Below are positions 25,678 through 34,049 of a stretch of DNA of 64,000 nt, one piece after another; the first letter of the stretch is position 1; every line of letters starts with the position of its first letter. A program made the translations under genes and the position numbers. The stretch covers positions 2,418,001-2,482,000 of the forward strand of contig CAWINM010000001.1 in NCBI GenBank assembly GCA_963837455.1, read 5' to 3'. Under the pieces are notes generated by a model, which saw only the letters and a list, made by a program, of their open reading frames with translations, searched no databases and was not told the DNA's origin. The stretch comes from DASYQD01 sp963837455. GTDB taxonomy: Bacteria; Acidobacteriota; Thermoanaerobaculia; Multivoradales; JAIOJS01.

Positions 25678-27933
25678 TCAGGCGCTCACGCGCTCCAGCA
25701 CGAAGGCGTCCTTTAGCCGTTGCGCGGTGGCGAGGATGCCGCCCGCGAGCACCACGTAGAGCCCGTACCAGACGAGCTTGATCAAGGGCTTGCGAGTGAC
25801 GTCCACCGCCAGCTTGGCGCGCGGCCCCGCCGGCTGGGGTTCCAGCCCACGGACCTCGAGCTGCACCGCCCCCGAGCTGGCGTCGATGCCGGCGAGCACC
25901 ACCTCTCCGCCGAACGGCAGCGGGAAGGGTTGGGCATCGACCTCGCCGTTGGGAGTGAAGCGGTAGAGCGGCTCGACGCGCTCGCTGCGGCCGTCGCGGG
26001 TCACCTCCAGCATGGCGCCCACCGCCACGGTGCCCCCCTCCTGCATCTGCTGCATGGCGTTCCCCGCGGCGTTGAGGTCGAAGCCGAGGAACCGCACGCG
26101 CGTGCCCGCCACCGTCGCCTCGTCGCTCTTGCGCAGGTGCAGGCGCCGCGCCGCGCCCGGCTCCCCGGGGTCGAACTCGATGGGGGAGATGTAGAGGTCC
26201 TGCAGGAGCAGGTGGGTGATGTGCGGGTGCGCCATCACCTGCTGCGTGCGATCGTTGAGGAACAGCTGCGGATAGGACAGGTAACGCTCGCCGTTGGCGC
26301 GCACCACCGTCACCTCCATGCGCTCCTTCTGGTTGCCGTGGCGCGGCAGGAAGCGATTGAAGGTGAGCGTCAGCCCCTCCACTTTCTGCGGCACGCCCTG
26401 CTCGAGGGTGACCTTGGCGCTCTGGTCGTAGGCCGACGAGGCGAGGATCCCGATCAGGATCACGCCCACGCCCACGTGGGCGAGGTAGCCGCCGGCCGAG
26501 CGCAGCCCGCCGGCCCGCACCTTCTCGATCGTCTTCTGCAGGTTGGTGGTGAGCGCCAGGCCGGCGAGCAACACGAACAGCAGGTGGAGCGGCTGGCGAA
26601 CCCCCGCCACCGCGGCGCCCACGGTGGCCAGGACGGCGATTGCGGCCGCCGGGCCGATGCGTCGCACCACCTCGGCACGGCTGTTGCCGCGCCACGAGAG
26701 GTAGGGCACGATGGAGAGCAGCAGCGCCACCAGCAACGCGATCGGCAGGTTCACCTCGTTGTAGAAGCTGGGCCCGACCTGGCTCGGCGCCCCCCACAGC
26801 CGTGAGATGAGCGGCGCCGAGGTGCCGACCGCGACCACCACCGCGCAGACCGCGACGGTGATGGTGGAGAGCACCATGAAGTTCCCGCGCGAGAGGAAGT
26901 TGTCCTCGATCTTCTCGGTCGGCACGCTGCGCAGGCGGGTGGCGAGCAGGTAGCCGCCACCGAGCATGAAGAACGCCATCAGCCCGATCAGCCAGCCGGA
27001 GATGCCGAGGTCGACGAAGCTGTGCACCGAGAAGTCGGCGAGCACGCCGGAACGGGTGAGGAAGGTGCCGTACAGCACGGCGAAGAACGGCAGGCAGGCG
27101 AACACCAGGTTGGCGCGCCGGTAGCGCCCCTTGCGCCGCTCCATGTGCAGACCGTGGATGAGCACGGTGCCGAACAGCCAGGGGACCAGCGAGGCGTTCT
27201 CCACCGGGTCCCAGCCCCAGTAGCCGCCCCAGCCGAGGGTCTTGTAGGCCCAGTAGCCGCCGAGCAGGATGGCGGTGCCGAGCACCAGGAAGCCGCCGAG
27301 CGCCCACGGGAACGCCAGGTGGGCCCAACGATCGTAGCGGCGGCGAAACATCGCCGAGACGGCGAAGGCGAAGGGGATGGCGGAGGCGGCGTAGCCGGTG
27401 AACATGATCGGTGGATGGATCACCATCCATGGGTCCTGGAGCAGCGGGTTGAGCCCCGAGCCGTCCGTCGGCGTCTGGGTGAGCATGATGAACGGGCTCT
27501 CCCGTACCAGGATGAAGAGCAGCCCCATCAGCGTCAGCAGGTAGACGCCCATCACCGGCGCTTCCTCGCGACCGGCGGCCCGTCGCAGCGGCAGCCCGAG
27601 CAGCGAGCCCGCCACCAGCCAGATGAGGAAGCTGCCCTTCTGCCCCGCCCAGAACGACGAGAACTGGTAGAACCAGGGAAGGTCGGTGCCCGAGTACTGC
27701 GACACGTACTCGATGCGGAAATCGCGGCGCAGCAGCAGCACGATCAGCACGCCGGCGCCCATCAGCACCGAGAGGACGAAGCAGGCGTAAGCGCGGCGGG
27801 CGAAGCGGCGGGTGTCCTCGTCGTCCTCGCGCCCGAGCAGCTTGACGTAAGCGGCGAGGGAGACGATGGCGAACAGCATGGCGCCGGCGAGGGCCAGCGC
27901 GCCGGGGAGGTAGACCTTGGCGAGGAAGTCCAT
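25678..27933 (-). CDS. ccmF: Cytochrome c-type biogenesis protein CcmF
   Basis: 751 residues with about 14 membrane segments. The tryptophan-rich haem-handling motif GWGGYWGWDPVENASLVPWL is intact, with flanking conserved stretches MVIHPPIMFTGYAA and GTFLTRSGVLADFSVHSF. CcmF takes haem from holo-CcmE and attaches it to apocytochrome c. It is the last gene of ccmABCDEF, 15 bases after ccmE. No ccmG or ccmH follows, because the next gene is convergent. Confidence 0.95.
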   Translation of the reverse strand: MDFLAKVYLPGALALAGAMLFAIVSLAAYVKLLGREDDEDTRRFARRAYACFVLSVLMGAGVLIVLLLRRDFRIEYVSQYSGTDLPWFYQFSSFWAGQKGSFLIWLVAGSLLGLPLRRAAGREEAPVMGVYLLTLMGLLFILVRESPFIMLTQTPTDGSGLNPLLQDPWMVIHPPIMFTGYAASAIPFAFAVSAMFRRRYDRWAHLAFPWALGGFLVLGTAILLGGYWAYKTLGWGGYWGWDPVENASLVPWLFGTVLIHGLHMERRKGRYRRANLVFACLPFFAVLYGTFLTRSGVLADFSVHSFVDLGISGWLIGLMAFFMLGGGYLLATRLRSVPTEKIEDNFLSRGNFMVLSTITVAVCAVVVAVGTSAPLISRLWGAPSQVGPSFYNEVNLPIALLVALLLSIVPYLSWRGNSRAEVVRRIGPAAAIAVLATVGAAVAGVRQPLHLLFVLLAGLALTTNLQKTIEKVRAGGLRSAGGYLAHVGVGVILIGILASSAYDQSAKVTLEQGVPQKVEGLTLTFNRFLPRHGNQKERMEVTVVRANGERYLSYPQLFLNDRTQQVMAHPHITHLLLQDLYISPIEFDPGEPGAARRLHLRKSDEATVAGTRVRFLGFDLNAAGNAMQQMQEGGTVAVGAMLEVTRDGRSERVEPLYRFTPNGEVDAQPFPLPFGGEVVLAGIDASSGAVQLEVRGLEPQPAGPRAKLAVDVTRKPLIKLVWYGLYVVLAGGILATAQRLKDAFVLERVSA

Positions 27934-27948
27934 GGCGTCTTCCCCTCG

Positions 27949-28344
27949 TCAGCCGTAGCTCTTCTCGGTGGGCTCGACCCCCTGGTACTTGCTCGGGCAC
28001 TTCACCAGCAGCTTGTCGGCGTCGAGCGTCTGCTCGTCACGCTGGTAGCGGCCGATCGCCACCACCGACAGCGCCTCCTCGAAGTTGGCCGGCTTGACGC
28101 CGCGATAGCGCACGCGCATCGTGCTGCCGGTCTTGGGCTCGCGGATGGTGAAGGAAAGCGCGCCGTCGGCGTAGCTGCTGCTCCCCTTGACCAGCCCGCC
28201 CGCCACCTGCAGGCTGTGGCCCATCTTCGTGGCCTGGTCGAAGCTCACGTAGGGCGTCAGTGTCTGCCGGAAGGAAGTGAGGGCGAAACCCGCGAACGCA
28301 AGCAGGAACACCGTGCCCACCAGGTACAGGATCCGTCGCTTCAT
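27949..28344 (-). CDS. ccmE: Cytochrome c maturation haem chaperone CcmE, CxxxY type
   Basis: 131 residues from the ATG at 28344, whose ATGA overlaps the stop of the upstream small ccmD-like gene. An N-terminal membrane helix (about 5-24) is followed by an OB-fold periplasmic domain with GHSLQVAGGLVKGS. The haem-binding segment reads LLVKCPSKYQG: the usual HxxxY is replaced by C116-xxx-Y120. This variant is known from Desulfovibrio and archaea in the so-called System I*, which lacks CcmH. The cysteine is expected to be the covalent haem ligand. Confidence 0.93.
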   Translation of the reverse strand: MKRRILYLVGTVFLLAFAGFALTSFRQTLTPYVSFDQATKMGHSLQVAGGLVKGSSSYADGALSFTIREPKTGSTMRVRYRGVKPANFEEALSVVAIGRYQRDEQTLDADKLLVKCPSKYQGVEPTEKSYG

Positions 28345-28457
28345 GGCTGCTTCTCCAGGTCGCGGACGTGGGACTCGAGACGGAGCAGGTAGAGGAACAG
28401 CCCGCTCCAGATCACCAGGTTCACCGCCAGCACCCAACCGATGCTTCCCGAGATCAT
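28341..28457 (-). CDS. ccmD: CcmD-like small membrane protein
   Basis: 38 residues: one membrane helix (about 7-25), then a basic and acidic tail (RLESHVRDLEKQP). It overlaps ccmC upstream and ccmE downstream, both by ATGA. Size, topology and position between ccmC and ccmE match CcmD, which helps release holo-CcmE from CcmABC. CcmD is poorly conserved in sequence, so the call rests on context. Confidence 0.75.
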   Translation of the reverse strand: MISGSIGWVLAVNLVIWSGLFLYLLRLESHVRDLEKQP

Positions 28458-29140
28458 GGGGTGAGACCTCCCGGCGCCTGGCGCGCCGCCAGACGCAGCA
28501 ACCGCCAGCGCAGGCGGTGCAGCCAGAAAAAGACGACGGTAAAGCCGCAAGCGCTCGCCAGCAGCACCTGCAGCATGCGCGCTTCCATCTCGACCTTGCC
28601 GCGGGCGTTGATCACCGCCTCGGGATGGAGGGTGTAGGTCACCATGCGCGGCAGCACGAAGAAGAAGAACGGAGCCACCACCAGGCCGAGGGCGGCATAG
28701 ACGGCTGAGAGGGTGGCGCGCGCGTCGGGATCCTCGATGGCCCCGCGCAGCACCAGGTAGGCGGCGTAGAAGACGAGCACGACGGCAATCGAGGTCTGCC
28801 GCGGGTCCCAGTTCCACCACGCTCCCCACATCACCCGCGCCCACATCGCCCCGGTGATGGTGGCGAGGACGCAGAACAGCAGCCCCACCTCGATCGCCGC
28901 CGACGCCGCGCGGTCGTGATCGGGCTGGCGGCGCCAGAGGTACATCACGCTCCACACCCCGGCGGTCATGAAGGCGACGAACGAGCCCCATGCCATCGGC
29001 ACGTGGAAGAACAGGATGCGGCTCGACTGGCCGATGAAGTCCTTGGCGAGGGGCGCGTAGAAGAAGGCGCCCACTATGGTCAGCGCGATCCACAGCCAGA
29101 GCAACCAACGCCAGGCCAGCGAGAAGCCGGTCTGTCTCAT
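28454..29140 (-). CDS. ccmC: Haem exporter protein CcmC
   Basis: 228 residues with six membrane segments. ATG 29140 is chosen because its ATGA overlaps the ccmB stop; a GTG at 29149 is also in frame. The WWD motif is WGAWWNWDPRQTS, and conserved HVPMAWGSF and the second-histidine region YTLHPEAV are present. CcmC presents haem to CcmE in the periplasm. Confidence 0.94.
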   Translation of the reverse strand: MRQTGFSLAWRWLLWLWIALTIVGAFFYAPLAKDFIGQSSRILFFHVPMAWGSFVAFMTAGVWSVMYLWRRQPDHDRAASAAIEVGLLFCVLATITGAMWARVMWGAWWNWDPRQTSIAVVLVFYAAYLVLRGAIEDPDARATLSAVYAALGLVVAPFFFFVLPRMVTYTLHPEAVINARGKVEMEARMLQVLLASACGFTVVFFWLHRLRWRLLRLAARQAPGGLTP

Positions 29141-29883
29141 GGGTTCCACACCAACGGAAAGAACATCAGGCCGGCAACGGCCATCGCCCCATCATACAGG
29201 AGCAGGTTGGCGAGGACGCCCTCGCCCGCCGATCCGCCGACGGCGCCGCGGGTGAGCTCGACGGCGAGCAGGAGCAGGGGCAGCAGGACCGGGAAGGCGA
29301 GGATGGGGAAAAGCGCGCCGCGCCCCTGGGCCTGGGCGACGATGGCGGCGAGGAGCGTGCTGGCGCAGGCGAGGCCGACGCCGCCGGCGGCGAGCGCCGC
29401 CAGCAGCAGCCCCAGCGAGGCGACCGGCAGCTGCATGACGGCGACGTAGAGCGGCACCAGCAGCAGCTCGAGGGCGAGCAGCAGGCTGGCGGCGTAGAGC
29501 GCCTTGCCGCAGTAAACCGCCGAGGGGGTGGCGGCGAGACGCAGGGCAATCGCGGTGTGGGTCTCCTCCTCCTGCACGAAGCCGCGTGGCAGCCCGGCGG
29601 CGGCGGCGAAGAGGAGGATCACCCACAGCAGCGCTGGCAGCACGGCGAGGCGCTCGCCCGAGGAGACGCCCAGCGGCCCCAGCGCCAGGCTGACGGTGAC
29701 GAGCGTCGTCACCGCAAAGAGCAGCAGCGTATGCAGGGCATGGCGGGTGCGCAGCTCGGCGCGCCAGTCCTTGACGAAGACCGCCACCGCCTCGTCGATC
29801 CAGCGGCGGGCGGCGGCGCCGCCGCTGCCCGCCGCGGCCTGGGCCCGAGTCGCCGAGACCGCGAGACCGAGCTCGGCGCTCAC
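29137..29883 (-). CDS. ccmB: Haem exporter permease CcmB
   Basis: 248 residues from a GTG whose first bases overlap the ccmA stop. Six membrane segments. Recognisable CcmB stretches are FVKDWRAELRTRHALHTLLL near the N-terminus, GFVQEEETHTAIALRLAATP and FPILAFPVLLPLLLLAVELT. The N-terminus is about 25 residues longer than in E. coli. It is the membrane part of the CcmAB transporter that frees holo-CcmE using ATP. Confidence 0.9.
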   Translation of the reverse strand: MSAELGLAVSATRAQAAAGSGGAAARRWIDEAVAVFVKDWRAELRTRHALHTLLLFAVTTLVTVSLALGPLGVSSGERLAVLPALLWVILLFAAAAGLPRGFVQEEETHTAIALRLAATPSAVYCGKALYAASLLLALELLLVPLYVAVMQLPVASLGLLLAALAAGGVGLACASTLLAAIVAQAQGRGALFPILAFPVLLPLLLLAVELTRGAVGGSAGEGVLANLLLYDGAMAVAGLMFFPLVWNP

Positions 29884-30545
29884 GCCGCACCCGGCAGGGC
29901 GAGTGGCACGCCGAGGTCGAGGGTTGCCACCACCTGCGGCAGGGTGAGGACGGTCGGCGTGGCGACCACCGCCATGCCGCCTTCGAGGTGGGTGTCGAGC
30001 AGCGCGCGGACCGCGCTCTCGCCGGCGGCGTCGAGGTTCTGGAAGGGCTCGTCGAGCAGCAGCAGGCGCGGCTCGTGGAGCAGCGCCCAAGCCCAGCGCA
30101 GCCGCTGCCGCATGCCGGAGGAGAGGGCCCCGGCGGCCCGCCTTGGCGGCACTCCCAGGGCAGCGAGGAGGTCGAGCCCGCGCGTCGCGGGGATGCCGCG
30201 CACGCGTGCGAAGAAGGTGAGGTTCTCCTCCGCGCTGAGCGGCTCGTAGAAGGCGAGATCGGGCGCCACGTAGCCGACCCGCCGGCGCCGGTCGGGGGTG
30301 TCGAGCTGGCGTCCATCCTCGCGCAGGCGGATGGTGCCGGCCTGCGGGCGCAGCAGGCCGGCGAGGCAGCGCAGCAGGGTGCTCTTGCCGGAGCCGTTCG
30401 ACCCCCGCACGCAGAGCACCTCGCCGCGGCCCACCTCGCCGGCGACCCCGGCGAGCACCGGCACGCGCCCGAAGGCGCGCACCACGCCGGCAAAGGCCAG
30501 CAGGTCGGCGGGCTCGCCCGCCCCGCCACGCGGCTGTGCCGTCAT
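29880..30545 (-). CDS. ccmA: Cytochrome c biogenesis ATP-binding protein CcmA
   Basis: 221 residues. Walker A is GSNGSGKST, the ABC signature is reduced to ALSSGMRQRLRWA, and Walker B LLLLDEPFQNLD is intact. ATG 30545 is preferred over ATG 30554 because TAGAAT on this strand ends seven bases before it, the geometry seen at other leaderless starts in the window. It begins the ccmABCDEF operon, in which neighbouring starts and stops overlap by about four bases from ccmA to ccmE. Confidence 0.92.
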   Translation of the reverse strand: MTAQPRGGAGEPADLLAFAGVVRAFGRVPVLAGVAGEVGRGEVLCVRGSNGSGKSTLLRCLAGLLRPQAGTIRLREDGRQLDTPDRRRRVGYVAPDLAFYEPLSAEENLTFFARVRGIPATRGLDLLAALGVPPRRAAGALSSGMRQRLRWAWALLHEPRLLLLDEPFQNLDAAGESAVRALLDTHLEGGMAVVATPTVLTLPQVVATLDLGVPLALPGAA

Positions 30546-30552
30546 GACGGGC

Positions 30553-30558
30553 ATTCTA
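30553..30558 (-). promoter_or_regulatory. -10 element of the ccm operon, leaderless geometry
   Basis: TAGAAT on the minus strand ends seven bases before the ccmA ATG at 30545. No Shine-Dalgarno sequence and no good -35 are seen. Confidence 0.55.
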
Positions 30559-30644
30559 GCGGCCCACCCCGAAGGGCTGGGTCCTCCCGCGGGGCGGGTG
30601 CGCCGGGGTGGCGTCCCACTCGCCGGGGTGGGAACCCGCCCGCG

Positions 30645-30673
30645 TTGCGCCCCGCCAGACGGCGGCGTATCGT
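30645..30673 (+). promoter_or_regulatory. Promoter of the HEAT-cyclophilin gene
   Basis: TTGCGC at 30645-30650, a 17-base spacer, then TATCGT at 30668-30673, ending seven bases before the ATG at 30681. It is divergent from ccmA. The same TTGCGC-17 arrangement precedes the paralogous secreted proteins at 44385 and 48380. Confidence 0.5.
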
Positions 30674-30680
30674 CCGCCGC

Positions 30681-32732
30681 ATGCCAGGAGCCCTCGCTCG
30701 CACCGGCCGGGCGCCGTGGCGCGGCGGGCTCGCCGTTGCACTCGGGTGCCTCCTCGTCTGCGCGTGCGCGAGCGGCTCCCACTCCGTTGCGCCCGCCGCG
30801 CCGGCGCCGGTCGCGGCGCCCGCCGCCGGCTCGACGCACGCCGAGGAGCGCGCGCTGCTGCTGCTCCTCGTCGACCGGCAGATCTTCGAGCCCTACACCG
30901 TCGAGCAGTCGCTGCTGGGCGACCCGCCGCTGCGCCAGCGGCTCGCCTTCGCGCTCGGCAACATCCCGGATTCCCGCTCGGCGGCGCCCCTGCGGGTGCT
31001 CGTCGACGACGCCGAGCCGGCGGTGCGGCGCGCCGCAGTCTTCGCGCTCGGCCTGCACCCGGAGGCGGCGGCCGAGGCGCGGCCGTCGCTGCTAAGGGCC
31101 GTGCGCGACGGGGATCCCGAGGTCGGTGCGCTCGCCGTCGAAGCGCTTGGGCGGCTGCCGACGCCGCTCGCCGACGTCGAACGGGCGCTGGCGCCGCTCG
31201 CCGGGGAGGAGCGCTTGCGGCGCCTGCTGCCGTCGCTCTTCCGCTTCCAGGAGGAGGCGACGGTGGAGGTGGCGCACCGGGCGCTCGCGCTGGCCGATCC
31301 CGCTCTGCACGCGCGTGCAGCCTACGCCCTGGCGCGGTACCCGCGACCGGCGGCGGCCGATGACCTGCGCGCGCTGCTCGCGGACCGCGACCCCTGGGTG
31401 GCCGGCTGGGCGGCGCGCGGCCTCGCGCAGGTGGGCACTGGCGCCGATGCCGCCGCCCTGGAGGATCTCCTCGACTCCCCGGCTGGTGGCCCGGTCGTGC
31501 AGGCGTTGCGCGCCATCGCCAAGCTCATCGGCGAGGGGAAGGTGGCACCCTCGGCGGAGTCGCGGCGGCGGCTCCTGACGCTCGTCGACGACCCGCGCGT
31601 TGCGGTGCGGGTGACGGCGCTCGAGGTGGCGGGCGCGTGGCTCGGCGACGAGCCGCTCGCGGCGGCGCTGCGGGCTCGCTTCCATTCGGGACCGCTGCGC
31701 GAGCGGCAGCTCGCGTTGCTCGCCCTCGCCGCCGGCGGCGACGCGCAGGCGCCCGACCTGCTGGCCGCGGCGGCACGCGCTCCCGAGGTGCCGCTGCGGG
31801 CGAGCGCCGCGGAGGGGGCGGCGCGGCTCGAGCTGGCGTCGCTGCTGGCGACGCTCGATCGTGACGCCAGCCCCACGGTACGGGTTTCGGTGCTGCAGGC
31901 GCGGCTCGGCAAGGCAAAGGACGACGACGGGGCGGCGCTCGTCCGCGCCGCGCTCGCCGATGCCGATCCGGTGGTGCGCGCCGCCGCCCTCGACTGGGCG
32001 GCAGAGCACCCGCGGCTTGCCGGCGCGGAGCTCGCGGCGGCGCTCGGGCGCGCCGCCGGCGACGCGCAGCCCGATGCCCGGCGGTCGGCGATCGAGGCCT
32101 TGCGCGCGCGCGCCGTTGCCGAGCCGCGCGAGCGCGCTGCGGTGGTAACCGCGCTGCAAGGAGTGTCCACGGACGCCAACTGGACGCTCCGCCGCGCTGC
32201 CGCCGAGGCGCTGGCCAGCCTCGGCGAGGCTGCCCCGGCGCTGGGGGAGGCGGGGCGCCAGCTGCCGGTGGGCGCCTACCGCGACCTGGTGCTCGCGAGC
32301 GAGCAGCGGCATCGGGTGCGGATCGAAACGGACGCCGGGGACCTCCTGCTCGACCTCGACTGCGCCTACGCTCCGCTCACCTGCGCCAACTTCCTCTCGC
32401 TCGCCGGGCAAGGCTTCTACGATGGTCTCACCTTCCACCGCGTGGTCCCCGATTTCGTCGCCCAGGGCGGGGACCCGCGTGGCGACGGGTCGGGAGGGCC
32501 CGGGTGGGAGATCCGCGACGAGATCAACCTCCTGCGCTACGAACGCGGCGTCGTGGGCATGGCGCTCGCGGGTGCCGACAGCGGCGGCAGCCAGTTCTTC
32601 ATCACTCTCTCCCCGCAGCCCCACCTCGACGGCGGCTACACCGCCTTCGGCAGGGTGGTCGCCGGCCTCGACGTGCTCGACCGCATCGAGCAGTGGGATC
32701 GCATCCTCACCGTCCGCGAGATCCAACCCTGA
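30681..32732 (+). CDS. HEAT-repeat lipoprotein fused to a cyclophilin-type peptidyl-prolyl isomerase
   Basis: 683 residues. The signal peptide ends near LLVCACAS, a possible lipobox. Residues about 55-535 are HEAT-like repeats (for example EPAVRRAAVFALGLHPEAAA and RDPWVAGWAARGLAQVG). The C-terminal 145 residues are a cyclophilin domain with FHRVVPDFVAQGGDP, AGADSGGSQFFITLSPQPHL and GGYTAFGRVVAGLDVLD. The isomerase core looks complete. It is probably an envelope folding factor that uses the HEAT array to hold clients. It starts 135 bases from divergent ccmA. Confidence 0.88.
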   Translation: MPGALARTGRAPWRGGLAVALGCLLVCACASGSHSVAPAAPAPVAAPAAGSTHAEERALLLLLVDRQIFEPYTVEQSLLGDPPLRQRLAFALGNIPDSRSAAPLRVLVDDAEPAVRRAAVFALGLHPEAAAEARPSLLRAVRDGDPEVGALAVEALGRLPTPLADVERALAPLAGEERLRRLLPSLFRFQEEATVEVAHRALALADPALHARAAYALARYPRPAAADDLRALLADRDPWVAGWAARGLAQVGTGADAAALEDLLDSPAGGPVVQALRAIAKLIGEGKVAPSAESRRRLLTLVDDPRVAVRVTALEVAGAWLGDEPLAAALRARFHSGPLRERQLALLALAAGGDAQAPDLLAAAARAPEVPLRASAAEGAARLELASLLATLDRDASPTVRVSVLQARLGKAKDDDGAALVRAALADADPVVRAAALDWAAEHPRLAGAELAAALGRAAGDAQPDARRSAIEALRARAVAEPRERAAVVTALQGVSTDANWTLRRAAAEALASLGEAAPALGEAGRQLPVGAYRDLVLASEQRHRVRIETDAGDLLLDLDCAYAPLTCANFLSLAGQGFYDGLTFHRVVPDFVAQGGDPRGDGSGGPGWEIRDEINLLRYERGVVGMALAGADSGGSQFFITLSPQPHLDGGYTAFGRVVAGLDVLDRIEQWDRILTVREIQP

Positions 32733-32774
32733 GCCCGGTCCGCAAGCGCACCGCGGCCACCCTCGGGGCTGCGG

Positions 32775-32780
32775 TACACT
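32775..32780 (+). promoter_or_regulatory. -10 element, leaderless geometry
   Basis: TACACT ends seven bases before the ATG at 32788; neither a ribosome binding site nor a -35 is evident. Confidence 0.4.
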
Positions 32781-32787
32781 GCGCGCG

Positions 32788-33399
32788 ATGTCGCCCCACC
32801 CCCGTCTGCTCGCAGCCCTTGGCGCCTCGCTCCTGAGCCTCGCCAGTGCCGCTCTGCCGGCGGCGGAGACGGCCACCATGGCGGCGCCGCCGGCGACCGC
32901 GAGTGCGGATCCCGAGGTGACCCTGGGCCCGCTGACGCGGGAGCAGGTCGAGGAGGCTTACCCGGTGTTCGTCGAGTCCGAGGCCACTGCCGCCATCGAC
33001 GAGAGCGCCGCCCACGAGCTGGCGACGGTGGCGCCGGGGGCGACGGTCACCGTCTACCTGGGGACCTGGTGCTCCGACAGCCGGCGCGAGGTGGGGAGGT
33101 TCTGGCGCGCCCTCGACGCGGACGCCGATGACGTGCCCTTCACCATCGAGTACGTGGGCGTGGATCGCGCCAAGACCGAGCCGGTGTCGCTGCTCTCCGG
33201 AGTCGACCTCCACCGCGTCCCGACCTTCATCGTGCGGCGTGACACGGTCGAGGTGGGTCGGGTGGTGGAGCAGGCACCCCACGGCATCGAGCGCGACCTC
33301 GCCGACCTTCTGGCCGGCAAGCAGCACGGGTTCCTGTCGGCGACCCAGCAGGCTTCCCCAGCGTCCACCCCGGCGCCCACGTCCCCGCCCCCGGGCTAG
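32788..33399 (+). CDS. Secreted thioredoxin-fold protein with a single active-site cysteine
   Basis: 203 residues. Signal peptide (about 1-26) and a Pro/Ala-rich C-terminal tail. The core resembles thioredoxin: VTVYLGTWCSDSRREVGRFW, then FTIEYVGVDRAKTEP and a cis-Pro-like LHRVPTFIVRRD. The CxxC motif is reduced to C95-SDS, so it cannot perform normal dithiol exchange; a single-cysteine role is more likely. It starts 55 bases after the cyclophilin gene but has its own -10-like box. Confidence 0.75.
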   Translation: MSPHPRLLAALGASLLSLASAALPAAETATMAAPPATASADPEVTLGPLTREQVEEAYPVFVESEATAAIDESAAHELATVAPGATVTVYLGTWCSDSRREVGRFWRALDADADDVPFTIEYVGVDRAKTEPVSLLSGVDLHRVPTFIVRRDTVEVGRVVEQAPHGIERDLADLLAGKQHGFLSATQQASPASTPAPTSPPPG

Positions 33400-33436
33400 C
33401 CCCTGCAACCTTCCCGGGCCTCCGCCGTAACTCCCG

Positions 33437-34048
33437 ATGGCCGCAGGATCCCGGCCCCCCGCCGCCGAGCCGGCGCCGCAGGTTCCCGACGAGGAGTTGG
33501 TGGCGCGGGTGCTGGCGGGGGACCAGGGGTGTTTCGGCCTGCTGGTGGAGCGGTATCAGGATCGGTTGGTCAGCTTCCTGTTCCGGATGCTGCGCGACCT
33601 CGAATCCGCCCACGACCTGGCACAGGAGGTCTTCTTGCGGATCTATCAGGCGCTCGATCGGTTCGACCCCCAGTTCAAGTTCTCTACCTGGACCTTCCGG
33701 GTGGCGCACAACCTGGGTGTCGACGAGCTGCGCCGACGGCGCGTGCGCTGGGTGCCGCTGCAACGCCAGGAACCGGGAGACGACGTCGCCTGGGAACGCG
33801 AGCTGCCGAGCGCCGGGCCGAGCCCCTACCAGGACCTCCGCAACGAGCAGCGCGGGGCGGCGATCGAGGGCGCCATCGACGGCCTGCCTGCCGACTACCG
33901 CGAGCTCATCGTCCTGCGTCACTATGCGGAGCTGTCGTACGAGGAGATCGCCCAGCTCAAACGGATGCCGCTCGGCACGGTGAAGAACAAGCTGTTCCGC
34001 GGCCGCCAGATGCTCAAGGACAAGCTGGCTGCCTACCTTGGAGACTGA
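33437..34048 (+). CDS. ECF-type RNA polymerase sigma factor
   Basis: 203 residues. Region 2 reads LVERYQDRLVSFLFRMLRD, ESAHDLAQEVFLRIYQALDR and FKFSTWTFRVAHNLGVDELR. Region 4 reads LPADYRELIVLRHYAELSYE and IAQLKRMPLGTVKNKLFRGR. No region 3 or N-terminal extension is present, which marks it as a group IV sigma. The next gene starts two bases after its stop and is a likely anti-sigma factor. Target promoters cannot be told from the window. Confidence 0.92.
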   Translation: MAAGSRPPAAEPAPQVPDEELVARVLAGDQGCFGLLVERYQDRLVSFLFRMLRDLESAHDLAQEVFLRIYQALDRFDPQFKFSTWTFRVAHNLGVDELRRRRVRWVPLQRQEPGDDVAWERELPSAGPSPYQDLRNEQRGAAIEGAIDGLPADYRELIVLRHYAELSYEEIAQLKRMPLGTVKNKLFRGRQMLKDKLAAYLGD

Positions 34049-34049
34049 C

